DNA from: Pseudomonadales bacterium
Lineage (GTDB): Bacteria; Pseudomonadota; Gammaproteobacteria; Pseudomonadales; IMCC2047
Length of the DNA stretch: 20,519 nt
Assembly: GCA_021736745.1 (NCBI GenBank)
Contig: JAIPFG010000011.1
Location: 1 to 20,519, forward strand
Direction: 5' to 3'
Shown: one piece after another, positions 6,326 to 13,441 of the stretch
Layout: every line of letters begins with the position of its first letter
How positions within the stretch are numbered: the first letter of the stretch is position 1
The notes under the pieces: model-generated
The model's input: the letters and a program-made list of their open reading frames with translations, nothing else
Databases searched by the model: none
Told to the model about the DNA's origin: nothing
Position numbers and translations under genes: made by a program

Positions 6326-6742
6326 GTGGCTAGCATTGGTAATTGGGATCCCAATCAGGATCAAAAAGATAAGAGTATTATTGATCAGCACATTCTGCAA
6401 CGCTTCATAGCCATCAGTGAAGCCGGACAGCTGGCTCAGCTAAACCAGCAACTATCACAACAGGAAATTGATGATAATCGTCCTCTCATGAAGACCCACA
6501 AGGATGTTTGGGCGCAAGCAGCAGAGAAACTAAACAATGAACAACTGATCCAACTCGTCCGGTTTTTTACCCTCGCCGAGGAACAATTGCCGGGTTGGGA
6601 AGCGGGAAGCTTATCCCCCGTCATCTGGTTATGTCGTACACTAAAAAGCCGGGGGGCCTTCCCTGATCAGGACTTGATCCAATGGATCAAACAGAACTCC
6701 AGTAATAAGTTTTTGCCCTATGGGAACATATTGGACTTTTAG
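6326..6742 (+). CDS. Conserved-looking cytosolic protein of unknown function
   Basis: This 138-residue protein is not assigned to a function. The start is GTG at 6326, chosen because TAGGAGA lies 4-10 bases upstream and no better start exists. There is no signal peptide or membrane segment. The N-terminal 80 residues are Gln/Asp/Glu-rich and predicted helical. The C-terminal half has a denser hydrophobic and aromatic pattern (LIQLVRFFTLAEEQLPGWEAG, SPVIWLC, WIKQNSSNKFLPYGNILDF) that looks like the conserved core of an uncharacterised gammaproteobacterial family. There is one cysteine and no recognisable catalytic motif. It follows the sensor kinase by 109 bases on the same strand and is convergent with moeB, 23 bases away. 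It could be a small adaptor, but that is speculation. Confidence 0.75.
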   Translation: MASIGNWDPNQDQKDKSIIDQHILQRFIAISEAGQLAQLNQQLSQQEIDDNRPLMKTHKDVWAQAAEKLNNEQLIQLVRFFTLAEEQLPGWEAGSLSPVIWLCRTLKSRGAFPDQDLIQWIKQNSSNKFLPYGNILDF

Positions 6743-6765
6743 GGTCGTTGCACGAACCGAAATCC

Positions 6766-7515
6766 TTAGCAACTTCCGCAGACCGGACAGTCGGGTTTGC
6801 GATTGAGCTGTAATTGATGGAACCCCATACTTTTAGCATCAAATAACAACAATCGCCCCACGAGGGTTTCACCAAAGCCGACGATAAGCTTAATAGCTTG
6901 TAACGCCTGCAGGGTTCCAATGATTCCGGTTAATGGTGCAATCACGCCATTCTCGGAGCAACTCAGCTGCTGCTCGCTGCCCTCCGGGTAAAGACACTGA
7001 TAGCAAGGGCTTTGCGCGTCCCGCCTATCAAATACTGCCAACTGCCCTTCCAGCCGAATTGCGGCACCGGATACCAGAGGTTTTTTGTGTTGTACGCAGG
7101 CGGCGTTAATGGCATACCGGGTAGTGAAATTATCGGTGCAATCCAGTACCAGATCACAACCAGCAATTTGCGACTCAAGCTGCGCCCCTTCTAACTTTTT
7201 GTCAATACTGACCACGTCAATACCTGGATTAATGGCCAATAGCGTTTGTTTGGCGGAGCTAACTTTGGCCGTACCGACGTCCTTCAGGGTATGAGCAATT
7301 TGTCGTTGCAAGTTCGTCAGGTCCACCTCGTCGTAATCTACCAGAGTCAAATGACCCACCCCGGCTGCTGCCAGATACATAGCGACGGGACAACCTAAAC
7401 CGCCCAATCCGATAATTAGCACCTTGGCAGCCAATAGCTTCTCCTGGCCATCAATATCTATCTCCGGCAGCATAATCTGGCGGCTGTATTGGAGTAATTG
7501 TTCGTCATTCATCAT
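6766..7515 (-). CDS. moeB: MoeB/ThiF-family adenylyltransferase (molybdopterin-synthase type)
   Basis: This 249-residue E1-like enzyme adenylates the C-terminal glycine of a ubiquitin-like sulfur carrier, MoaD in molybdenum-cofactor synthesis. It has the ATP-binding GLGGLGCPVAMYLAAAGVG near residues 36-54, LVDYDEVDLTNLQRQ, and the DCTDNFTTRYAIN segment. The two zinc-binding CxxC pairs are in CYQC and the C-terminal CPVC. The length equals E. coli MoeB. ThiF is the main alternative; gene order (prmC-moeB, as I recall for Pseudomonas) favours MoeB. ATG at 7515 overlaps the prmC stop (ATGA), which sets the start. The longer open frame back to 7578 only runs into prmC. It is the last gene of the hemA operon. 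Confidence 0.88.
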   Translation of the reverse strand: MMNDEQLLQYSRQIMLPEIDIDGQEKLLAAKVLIIGLGGLGCPVAMYLAAAGVGHLTLVDYDEVDLTNLQRQIAHTLKDVGTAKVSSAKQTLLAINPGIDVVSIDKKLEGAQLESQIAGCDLVLDCTDNFTTRYAINAACVQHKKPLVSGAAIRLEGQLAVFDRRDAQSPCYQCLYPEGSEQQLSCSENGVIAPLTGIIGTLQALQAIKLIVGFGETLVGRLLLFDAKSMGFHQLQLNRKPDCPVCGSC

Positions 7516-8363
7516 CTCTTGTCGTCTCCAGGCCACTGGCATTGAGTGACACGATCCAAACCGGCCAAATCCTGGCAAGTTGAAATTGCGCTATAACCTG
7601 CGGCAGATAATATTCCCTGCACTCGCTTCGCCTGCTTCCACCCATGCTCCAACAATAAAAACCCCTGTGGTTTTAAGTGTTCTTTTGCCTGATCGACAAT
7701 GGTTGCAATATCTCGCAGGCCATCCTCCTCAGACACTAATGCCGATGTCGGCTCAAAACGGATATCACCACTCTGCAAATGAGGATCATCGGGGGCGATG
7801 TAGGGTGGATTGCTAAGTATCAAATCATACGCATGCTTCGGCAACTCCCTACACCAGTCGCTGACTACAAAGCCCACATTCGGTAAACCCAGCATTTGCC
7901 GATTTTGTTCGGCCAGCGACACAATTTCAGCCTTCATATCACATCCCAACACCTTCCATCGGGGTCTTTCCTTCGCAATAGCCAAAGCAATTGCCCCCGT
8001 TCCAGTGCCAAGATCAGCAACGGTTTGCGGAGAATCAGCCGCCAATAATTTCAACGCACGCTGCACCAACAACTCGGTGTCCGGTCGCGGAATCAAAGTG
8101 CTGGGATTCACCTTCATCGGAAGCGACCAAAACTCCTTTACGCCTACCAGATAAGCTACCGGAATTCCGGTCTGTCGCTGGGCAAAAAGGGACTCGAAAG
8201 CTTGTTGCTGCGCTGAGGTTAATTCCCGATCAGGCCAGGTATAGAGATAGGCTTTATCTCGACCGGTTACATGCGCCAATAAAACCTCCACATCCAGGCG
8301 AGCCGTTTCGCTCAGCCCTTCGAGCCGACAAGCCAGCATCAGCGCTTGTTTTATTGTCACCAT
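7512..8363 (-). CDS. prmC: Release factor glutamine N5-methyltransferase PrmC (HemK)
   Basis: This 283-residue SAM-dependent methyltransferase modifies the glutamine of the GGQ motif in release factors 1 and 2. An N-terminal helical domain (about 1-75) is followed by the Rossmann fold with the SAM loop ADLGTGTGAIALA (116-128). The diagnostic catalytic motif NPPY (185-188) sits in LILSNPPYIAPDDPHL. PRPDTELLV (92-100) is also a family signature. It overlaps prfA by one base (TAATG) and moeB by four, so synthesis is coupled to that of its own substrate RF1. The length is normal for the family. Confidence 0.96.
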   Translation of the reverse strand: MVTIKQALMLACRLEGLSETARLDVEVLLAHVTGRDKAYLYTWPDRELTSAQQQAFESLFAQRQTGIPVAYLVGVKEFWSLPMKVNPSTLIPRPDTELLVQRALKLLAADSPQTVADLGTGTGAIALAIAKERPRWKVLGCDMKAEIVSLAEQNRQMLGLPNVGFVVSDWCRELPKHAYDLILSNPPYIAPDDPHLQSGDIRFEPTSALVSEEDGLRDIATIVDQAKEHLKPQGFLLLEHGWKQAKRVQGILSAAGYSAISTCQDLAGLDRVTQCQWPGDDKR

Positions 8364-9451
8364 TATTCTTCTGAGGAAAGTGCCGAGAGTTGATCAGCCT
8401 GGTATTCATTGATCAGCGCTTCGATCACTACTTCTAATTCACCCTCCATAATTTCCGGCAGTTTATAAAGGGTGAGGTTAATACGATGGTCCGTTACTCG
8501 GCCTTGAGGGTAATTATAGGTACGAATACGTTCCGAACGATCGCCGGAACCCACCAGGCTGCGACGCTCATCCGCTTGCTCCGCCTGTTGTTGCGACTGA
8601 GCCGAACTCAACAGTTTTGCCTGCAACACGGACATCGCCTTGGCACGGTTTTTATGTTGTGAGCGTTCGTCCTGACATTCCACCACTATTCCTGTCGGCA
8701 GGTGAGTGATACGTATCGCTGAATCCGTTTTGTTAACGTGCTGGCCGCCGGCACCGGAAGCACGAAAGGTGTCCACGCGTATATCATTTTTATTGATTTC
8801 CATTTCGTCCACCGCCTCCACTTCCGGCATCACCGCCACAGTACAGGCTGAAGTATGGATACGCCCCTGGGACTCGGTTTCCGGCACTCGCTGCACCCGA
8901 TGGGCGCCTGACTCAAACTTAAGATTGGCATAGACATCCTTGCCCACCACGCGGGTAATGATTTCCTTGTAACCACCGTGCTCGCCTAAACTTTCGCTAA
9001 TAATCTCAATCTTCCAACCGCAGTTTTCCGCATAACGCGAATACATACGGAATAGATCACCAGCAAATATTGCCGCTTCATCGCCACCTGTTCCGGCCCG
9101 AATTTCGAGATAAGTATTACGCGTGTCGTTCGGATCTTTGGGCAGCAACAATTTTTGCAGCTCTATCGTCAACATTTCAATTTGTTGCTTGGCGGCTTTT
9201 ACTTCCTCTTCCGCCATCTCTCGCATTTCCGCATCGCCATCCTTGAGCAACTCATTTGCTTCCTCCAGATTACCCACTGCTTTTTGGTACTGTCCGAAAC
9301 AATCTACGACAGGTTCAATCTCTGCATACTCTTTGGAATAGGCTCGGAATTTATCCTGTTTGGCAATGGTTTCTGGATCACCTAGCAGCGCAGCCAGCTC
9401 CTCGTAACGGTCTTTCAGATGCTCCAGTTTATTGATAATCGATGTTTTCAT
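8363..9451 (-). CDS. prfA: Peptide chain release factor 1
   Basis: This 362-residue class I release factor recognises UAA and UAG and triggers peptidyl-tRNA hydrolysis. The GGQ motif is at 235-237 in ASGAGGQHVNKTDSAIR, with Q237 the methylation target of PrmC. The codon-recognition tripeptide of the RF1 P-x-T type is P190-E191-T192, here PET where E. coli has PAT. RAGTGGDEAAIF (118-129) is another signature. It lies between hemA (67-base gap) and prmC, the same order as in E. coli. Confidence 0.97.
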   Translation of the reverse strand: MKTSIINKLEHLKDRYEELAALLGDPETIAKQDKFRAYSKEYAEIEPVVDCFGQYQKAVGNLEEANELLKDGDAEMREMAEEEVKAAKQQIEMLTIELQKLLLPKDPNDTRNTYLEIRAGTGGDEAAIFAGDLFRMYSRYAENCGWKIEIISESLGEHGGYKEIITRVVGKDVYANLKFESGAHRVQRVPETESQGRIHTSACTVAVMPEVEAVDEMEINKNDIRVDTFRASGAGGQHVNKTDSAIRITHLPTGIVVECQDERSQHKNRAKAMSVLQAKLLSSAQSQQQAEQADERRSLVGSGDRSERIRTYNYPQGRVTDHRINLTLYKLPEIMEGELEVVIEALINEYQADQLSALSSEE

Positions 9452-9518
9452 TCGTTAAAGCTTATCTCAGATGGGTAAATAGAGTGTTGATAGTGTATGC
9501 CGGGCATGAGGTTGAAGA

Positions 9519-10793
9519 CTAATTATTTTTATTAATGTCCTGGTCAGAAAGCTCAAATAACTCCTGCGCCCAGGTCATCATTTCGGTGCGGCCTTCGGCA
9601 GAGGCCTTTTTCAGTTGAATGCTCGGTGAATGGATTAGTTTGTTGGTCAGGGCTTTGGCGAAATACTGAATGACCTGTTCCGGTGTTTGACCATTAGCCA
9701 ATTGCTTCAGTGCTCGTCCCAATTCAGCATCCTTAATACGCTCGGCCTTTTCGCGATAAGCTTTGAGCGTGCCGACCGCGTCCAGTGCCCGTAAGCTGCG
9801 TATCATATTAATGGCGCCCAGCTCTACCAGTTCTTCGGCCTCCTCGGCCGCCGTCTGACGAGAACGCATATTTTCATCAATCACCTGCTCTAAATCGTCG
9901 ACCGAATAGAGGTAAACATCCGACAGATTTCCAACTTCAGGCTCTATGTCCCGTGGCACCGCAATATCCACCATATAGATAGGGCGATGCTTACGCTTCT
10001 TCAATGCTCTTTCTACGGCACCCTTCCCTAATATGGGTAACTGACTGGCGGTGGAGGTAATCACTATATCCGCATAGACCAATTGCTCCGGGATATCCGA
10101 TAACAATACCGCTTTGGCACCAAAGTTGTTGGCTACTTCCTGAGCTCTTTCAAGCGTTCGGTTTGCCACCACCATCTTTTTAACGCCATTGCGTTGCAGA
10201 TGACGTGCTACCAGGTCGATGGTTTTACCTGCCCCGACCAGCAGGGCCTGGGTTGCAGTTAAATCCGCAAATATATGTTGGGCCAAATTAACCGCCGCAT
10301 AAGCCACTGAAACCGGATTTTGTCCGATCGACGTTTCCGTTCTCACTTGTTTGGCTACTGCGAAAGTCTCTTGGAATAAGCGCGTGAGGTAACTTCCTAC
10401 CGTATTTGCTTCGTTGGCAACCGCATAAGCAGATTTGATTTGACCCAAAATCTGCGGCTCACCCAGCACCATAGAATCCAGGCCGCTGGCAACACGCATT
10501 ACGTGTTTAATGGCCTCTTCATCCCAATATGCATAGCTACAACGCTCCAACTCATCGTGAGAAAGCCCCTGGTGATCGCCCAGCCATTCCAACAGGGCAC
10601 GACTGCCCTCAAGCTCAGAAACACAGTAGAGTTCAGTCCGATTACAGGTGGAAACGATGGCCACTTCATCCAAAGATAAATCCTGCGCAACTTTGCGCAG
10701 TGCCTCTTGCATGTGTTCCGGTGCGAAAGCAACGCGCTCTCGTACCTCAACAGGTGCCGTTTTGTGATTAATGCCCAGCGCTAACAAACCCAT
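9519..10793 (-). CDS. hemA: Glutamyl-tRNA reductase
   Basis: This 424-residue enzyme performs the first step of C5-pathway tetrapyrrole synthesis, reducing glutamyl-tRNA to glutamate-1-semialdehyde with NADPH. The family N-terminus GINHKTAPVEVRERVAF (7-23) is present. The nucleophile C50 is in STCNRTELY, at the same residue number as in E. coli. LVLGEPQILGQIK lies at about residue 100, followed by an NADPH Rossmann domain with GAGKTIDL and VVANRTLERA, and a C-terminal dimerisation helix. ATG at 10793 is chosen for its match to the family; the open frame extends to a TTG at 10832. In enterics the N-terminus controls heme-regulated proteolysis. It is the first gene of the hemA-prfA-prmC-moeB operon. 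Confidence 0.97.
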   Translation of the reverse strand: MGLLALGINHKTAPVEVRERVAFAPEHMQEALRKVAQDLSLDEVAIVSTCNRTELYCVSELEGSRALLEWLGDHQGLSHDELERCSYAYWDEEAIKHVMRVASGLDSMVLGEPQILGQIKSAYAVANEANTVGSYLTRLFQETFAVAKQVRTETSIGQNPVSVAYAAVNLAQHIFADLTATQALLVGAGKTIDLVARHLQRNGVKKMVVANRTLERAQEVANNFGAKAVLLSDIPEQLVYADIVITSTASQLPILGKGAVERALKKRKHRPIYMVDIAVPRDIEPEVGNLSDVYLYSVDDLEQVIDENMRSRQTAAEEAEELVELGAINMIRSLRALDAVGTLKAYREKAERIKDAELGRALKQLANGQTPEQVIQYFAKALTNKLIHSPSIQLKKASAEGRTEMMTWAQELFELSDQDINKNN

Positions 10794-10832
10794 TGGACGT
10801 AATATTGGCCTTAGAAATGAAACGAAGGGCAA

Positions 10833-10838
10833 ATTATA
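10833..10838 (-). promoter_or_regulatory. -10 element of the hemA operon
   Basis: On the minus strand a perfect TATAAT lies about 40 bases upstream of the hemA ATG. No good -35 is present 16-18 bases further up, so either an activator or another promoter may help. The rest of the hemA-tatT gap (10794-10965) is AT-rich. Confidence 0.45.
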
Positions 10839-10901
10839 TAGAAATGCGACGGCCAGAGGCTATGTATATAAAAATATTTAGGGAATTTATGCGCAACAAC
10901 C

Positions 10902-10907
10902 TATACT
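10902..10907 (+). promoter_or_regulatory. Possible -10 element for the TRAP transporter operon
   Basis: TATACT matches five of six -10 positions and would start transcription near 10914, about 50 bases before the chosen tatT start. The expected -35 position reads TAGGGA, far from consensus, so this is tentative. Confidence 0.3.
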
Positions 10908-10965
10908 AACTAACCAATTGATCCCTAAAGACATCCGGCTTGTACCGCCTGCACCCTTAATTACA

Positions 10966-11859
10966 GTGAATAAAACGATACGCCAAACTTCCGCCATCTG
11001 GCTCAAGTACTGTTCTGCTTTAGCCTTCATCGTGCTGCTAAATGCTGCTTTGGGCGGCTGCAGCCTGATGGTTGGTTCCGCTACTGAAAACTTGGCGAAA
11101 AACTTATCCAGCGCTATTCTAAACAGTAATGACATTGAAACAGTGGAGCAAGGGTTACCTGCCTATCTCCTGCTGCTCGATGGCTTGATCGAAAGCGACC
11201 CACACAACTCCGGCCTGTTTATTGCCGCAGCAAAACTCAATAGCGCCTACGCTGGCGTTTTTGCAAGCAATACCCAACAAGCGAAACTGTTATCACAGAA
11301 AGCGTTAAACTATGCCAGTCGCGCTATTTGTCAAAAGAAAAAACTGGCCTGCGGAATAACCACCCAACCCTTTAATACCTTTCAACAAGTGGTCAACAGT
11401 TTTCAACTCGATCAACTGGACACACTTTATACACTGGGTGCCAGCTGGGCCGGTTGGATTGAAGCCAATAGTGATGATTGGAACGCCATCGCCAATATTG
11501 CCAGAATACAAACGATCATGGAGCGAGTGATCCTGCTTGATGAAAATTACGATTTCGGATCGGCCCACATTTATATGGGCGTTATGGCAACACTGTTACC
11601 GCCGGCCTTGGGAGGAAAACCTGAACTTGGGCGACAACATTTTCAGCGTGCGATTGACTTATCCAATGGCAAGAACCTTATGGCTAAGGTCACCTATGCG
11701 CGCCGTTATGCACGATTACTCTTTGAGCGCGAGCTGCATGACCAGCTCCTAAATGAAGTGATCACAGCAGACGCAAAGGTTGCGGGACTAACGTTGATCA
11801 ATACGCTGGCCCAGAAACAGGCAAAGGAACTCTTGCTCAGTGCCGATGAGTATTTTTAA
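10966..11859 (+). CDS. tatT: TRAP-associated TPR lipoprotein (TatT component)
   Basis: This is a 297-residue lipoprotein of the TRAP transporter T-component family, first characterised as Tp0956 of Treponema pallidum. There it forms a trimer that binds the substrate-binding protein. With the GTG start the signal peptide is about 31 residues, ending in the lipobox LGGC (C32). Ser at +2 predicts outer-membrane sorting. The mature part is helical with degenerate TPR-like repeats. The central ATLLPPALGGKPELGRQHFQRAIDLSNG stretch (about residues 205-232) is the clearest family signature. There is no ATG in frame. The frame opens at TTG 10918, and neither start has a good ribosome site. It is the first gene of a tatT-dctP-dctQ-dctM operon, 77 bases before dctP. 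The role is inferred to be periplasmic delivery or capture of ligand. Confidence 0.85.
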   Translation: MNKTIRQTSAIWLKYCSALAFIVLLNAALGGCSLMVGSATENLAKNLSSAILNSNDIETVEQGLPAYLLLLDGLIESDPHNSGLFIAAAKLNSAYAGVFASNTQQAKLLSQKALNYASRAICQKKKLACGITTQPFNTFQQVVNSFQLDQLDTLYTLGASWAGWIEANSDDWNAIANIARIQTIMERVILLDENYDFGSAHIYMGVMATLLPPALGGKPELGRQHFQRAIDLSNGKNLMAKVTYARRYARLLFERELHDQLLNEVITADAKVAGLTLINTLAQKQAKELLLSADEYF

Positions 11860-11936
11860 CCCGCTTGTTATCATAGGCAAGAACGAACTGAACCAACCCA
11901 GGCACCATCGTTTCCATAACTCAGCCAGGAAATAGA

Positions 11937-12938
11937 GTGAAACTTATTAGATACACCATACTAACCTTTCTGTTTATTACTGGGGCGGCCAATGCGCAAG
12001 TACTTAAAATTGCGACCCTCGCGCCCGATGGCTCCGATTGGATGAACCGTATGAAAGCCGGGGCCAAGGAAATTACCGAGAGAACCGACAATCGTGTGAG
12101 CTTCAAGTTTTATCCCGGCGGCGTCATGGGCGATGACAAGGCGGTATTGCGTAAAATAAAGATAGGCCAGTTACATGGTGCCGCCCTGCCCTCGGGCAGC
12201 CTTGCACCCTATTATCCCGACAGTCAGGTCTATAGCCTACCGCTGCGTTTCAGATCTTTTGACGAGATTGATTACGTGCGCTCGAAGATGGACTCGGTAT
12301 TAATTGAAGGTTTTAAAAAGAGCGGTTTCGTCACCTTCGGCCTAAGCGAAGGCGGTCTGGCTTACACTTTATCTAAATCGCCAGTGAGTTCAGTTGCCGA
12401 TTTACAAAAACTCAAAGTCTGGGTGCCCGATACCGATGCAATGGGCATTAGCGCAATGCAAACCTATGGCATCAATCCGATCCCCCTTTCTATTGGCGAT
12501 GTACTCACTAGCTTGCAAACAGGGCTAGTGAATACCGTTGCCGCTTCACCTATTGCGGCCATCGCTTTGCAATGGCATAACCAGGTGGGTTATCTCACCG
12601 ATTTACCTCTTCTTTATATCTATGCCGTATTTGCTCTGAATGAGAAAACCTTTAATAAAATTGCCCCCGCTGACCAAAAGATAGTCAGCGAGGTAATGAC
12701 CCGGACCTTTCATGATATCGATCAGCAAAACAGAAAAGACAATATTGCAGCCTTTGCCGCACTACAGACACAGGGTATTCAGTTAGTAGAACCCAACCCA
12801 GAGACCCTTGATGAATGGTATGAAAAGGCGGAAGAGTCAGTCAATGAAATGGTTAGCCGGCAAATTATTTCAGCGGATATCCTTCATCGTCTTAATCAAT
12901 TATTAAAAGAATATCGCACGAAAGTTGCCCAAAAATGA
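11937..12938 (+). CDS. TRAP transporter periplasmic substrate-binding protein (DctP family)
   Basis: This 333-residue secreted binding protein has a 20-residue signal peptide (cleavage ANA-Q). The fold signatures of the DctP family are present: ATLAPDGSDW, FKFYPGGVMGDDKAVLRKIKIGQLHG, LQKLKVWVP and LTSLQTGLVN, ending in a long C-terminal helix. The start is GTG at 11937, with AGGA 7-10 bases upstream. In most DctP proteins the strand after domain 1 reads K-[IV]-R-V-P and its arginine binds the substrate carboxylate. Here the position is W162, and the usual D-x-x-E-N-P segment reads NTVAASP. The ligand is therefore probably not a simple organic acid. Treponema TatP, its apparent counterpart, is thought to bind hydrophobic molecules. 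It acts with TatT and the DctQ/DctM permease downstream. Confidence 0.93.
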   Translation: MKLIRYTILTFLFITGAANAQVLKIATLAPDGSDWMNRMKAGAKEITERTDNRVSFKFYPGGVMGDDKAVLRKIKIGQLHGAALPSGSLAPYYPDSQVYSLPLRFRSFDEIDYVRSKMDSVLIEGFKKSGFVTFGLSEGGLAYTLSKSPVSSVADLQKLKVWVPDTDAMGISAMQTYGINPIPLSIGDVLTSLQTGLVNTVAASPIAAIALQWHNQVGYLTDLPLLYIYAVFALNEKTFNKIAPADQKIVSEVMTRTFHDIDQQNRKDNIAAFAALQTQGIQLVEPNPETLDEWYEKAEESVNEMVSRQIISADILHRLNQLLKEYRTKVAQK

Positions 12939-13441
12939 CTTTCACACGTGGCGCTAAGCGCATCATTCGTTGGCTAAGGGCTATAGAGGACACTATCCTC
13001 GTTACCTTACTGATGTCTATGCTATTGCTCGCCATTACTCAAATCGGGCTGCGTAATTTTTATGATAGCGGCATTATCTGGGGTGATGCATTACTAAGGG
13101 TACTGGTGCTCTGGGTTGGGCTAATTGGCGCTATGGTAGCCAGCCGCAAAGGCGACCACATTAACATTGACTTAATAACACGTTTTGTTAATGTCCGGTT
13201 AAAGACGGTTATCGGATTTATCAGCTCCTTCGCAACAGGCATCATTACAGGTTTATTGGCCTATTACAGTTACCGTTTCGTCATGCTCGAATATGATGAT
13301 GGTTTAGTTGCCTTTGCCGGCGTACCAAATTGGATCTGTGAAATCATTCTGCCTATCTCTTTTGGCGTCATTGCCTTACGTTATTTAGCTTTGAGTTACC
13401 TGGCCTTGACACCACCGTTCTCCGAAAGAGCACCCGACTGA
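12935..13441 (+). CDS. dctQ: TRAP transporter small permease subunit (DctQ family)
   Basis: This 168-residue inner-membrane protein has four predicted transmembrane helices, around residues 18-38, 52-70, 88-110 and 133-152. It carries the family motif GIIWGDALLRVLVLWVGLIG followed by ASRKGDHINIDLI (about 46-80). It is the small subunit of the sodium-driven TRAP permease and scaffolds the large DctM subunit. It starts at an ATGA overlap with the binding-protein gene and ends in a TGATG overlap with dctM, so all three are translationally coupled. Length and topology are normal. The specific substrate is unknown. Confidence 0.93.
   Translation: MTFTRGAKRIIRWLRAIEDTILVTLLMSMLLLAITQIGLRNFYDSGIIWGDALLRVLVLWVGLIGAMVASRKGDHINIDLITRFVNVRLKTVIGFISSFATGIITGLLAYYSYRFVMLEYDDGLVAFAGVPNWICEIILPISFGVIALRYLALSYLALTPPFSERAPD

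Noticed and set aside
6743..6765. Bulged hairpin GGTCGT/ACGAACC between the convergent 138-residue gene and moeB
   Set aside because: Three-plus-three pairs with a bulge and no T-tract on either strand.
10918..10965. Longer tatT start at TTG 10918
   Set aside because: It would put 16 extra residues with several prolines ahead of the lipoprotein signal and has no ribosome site; GTG 10966 gives a normal lipoprotein signal.
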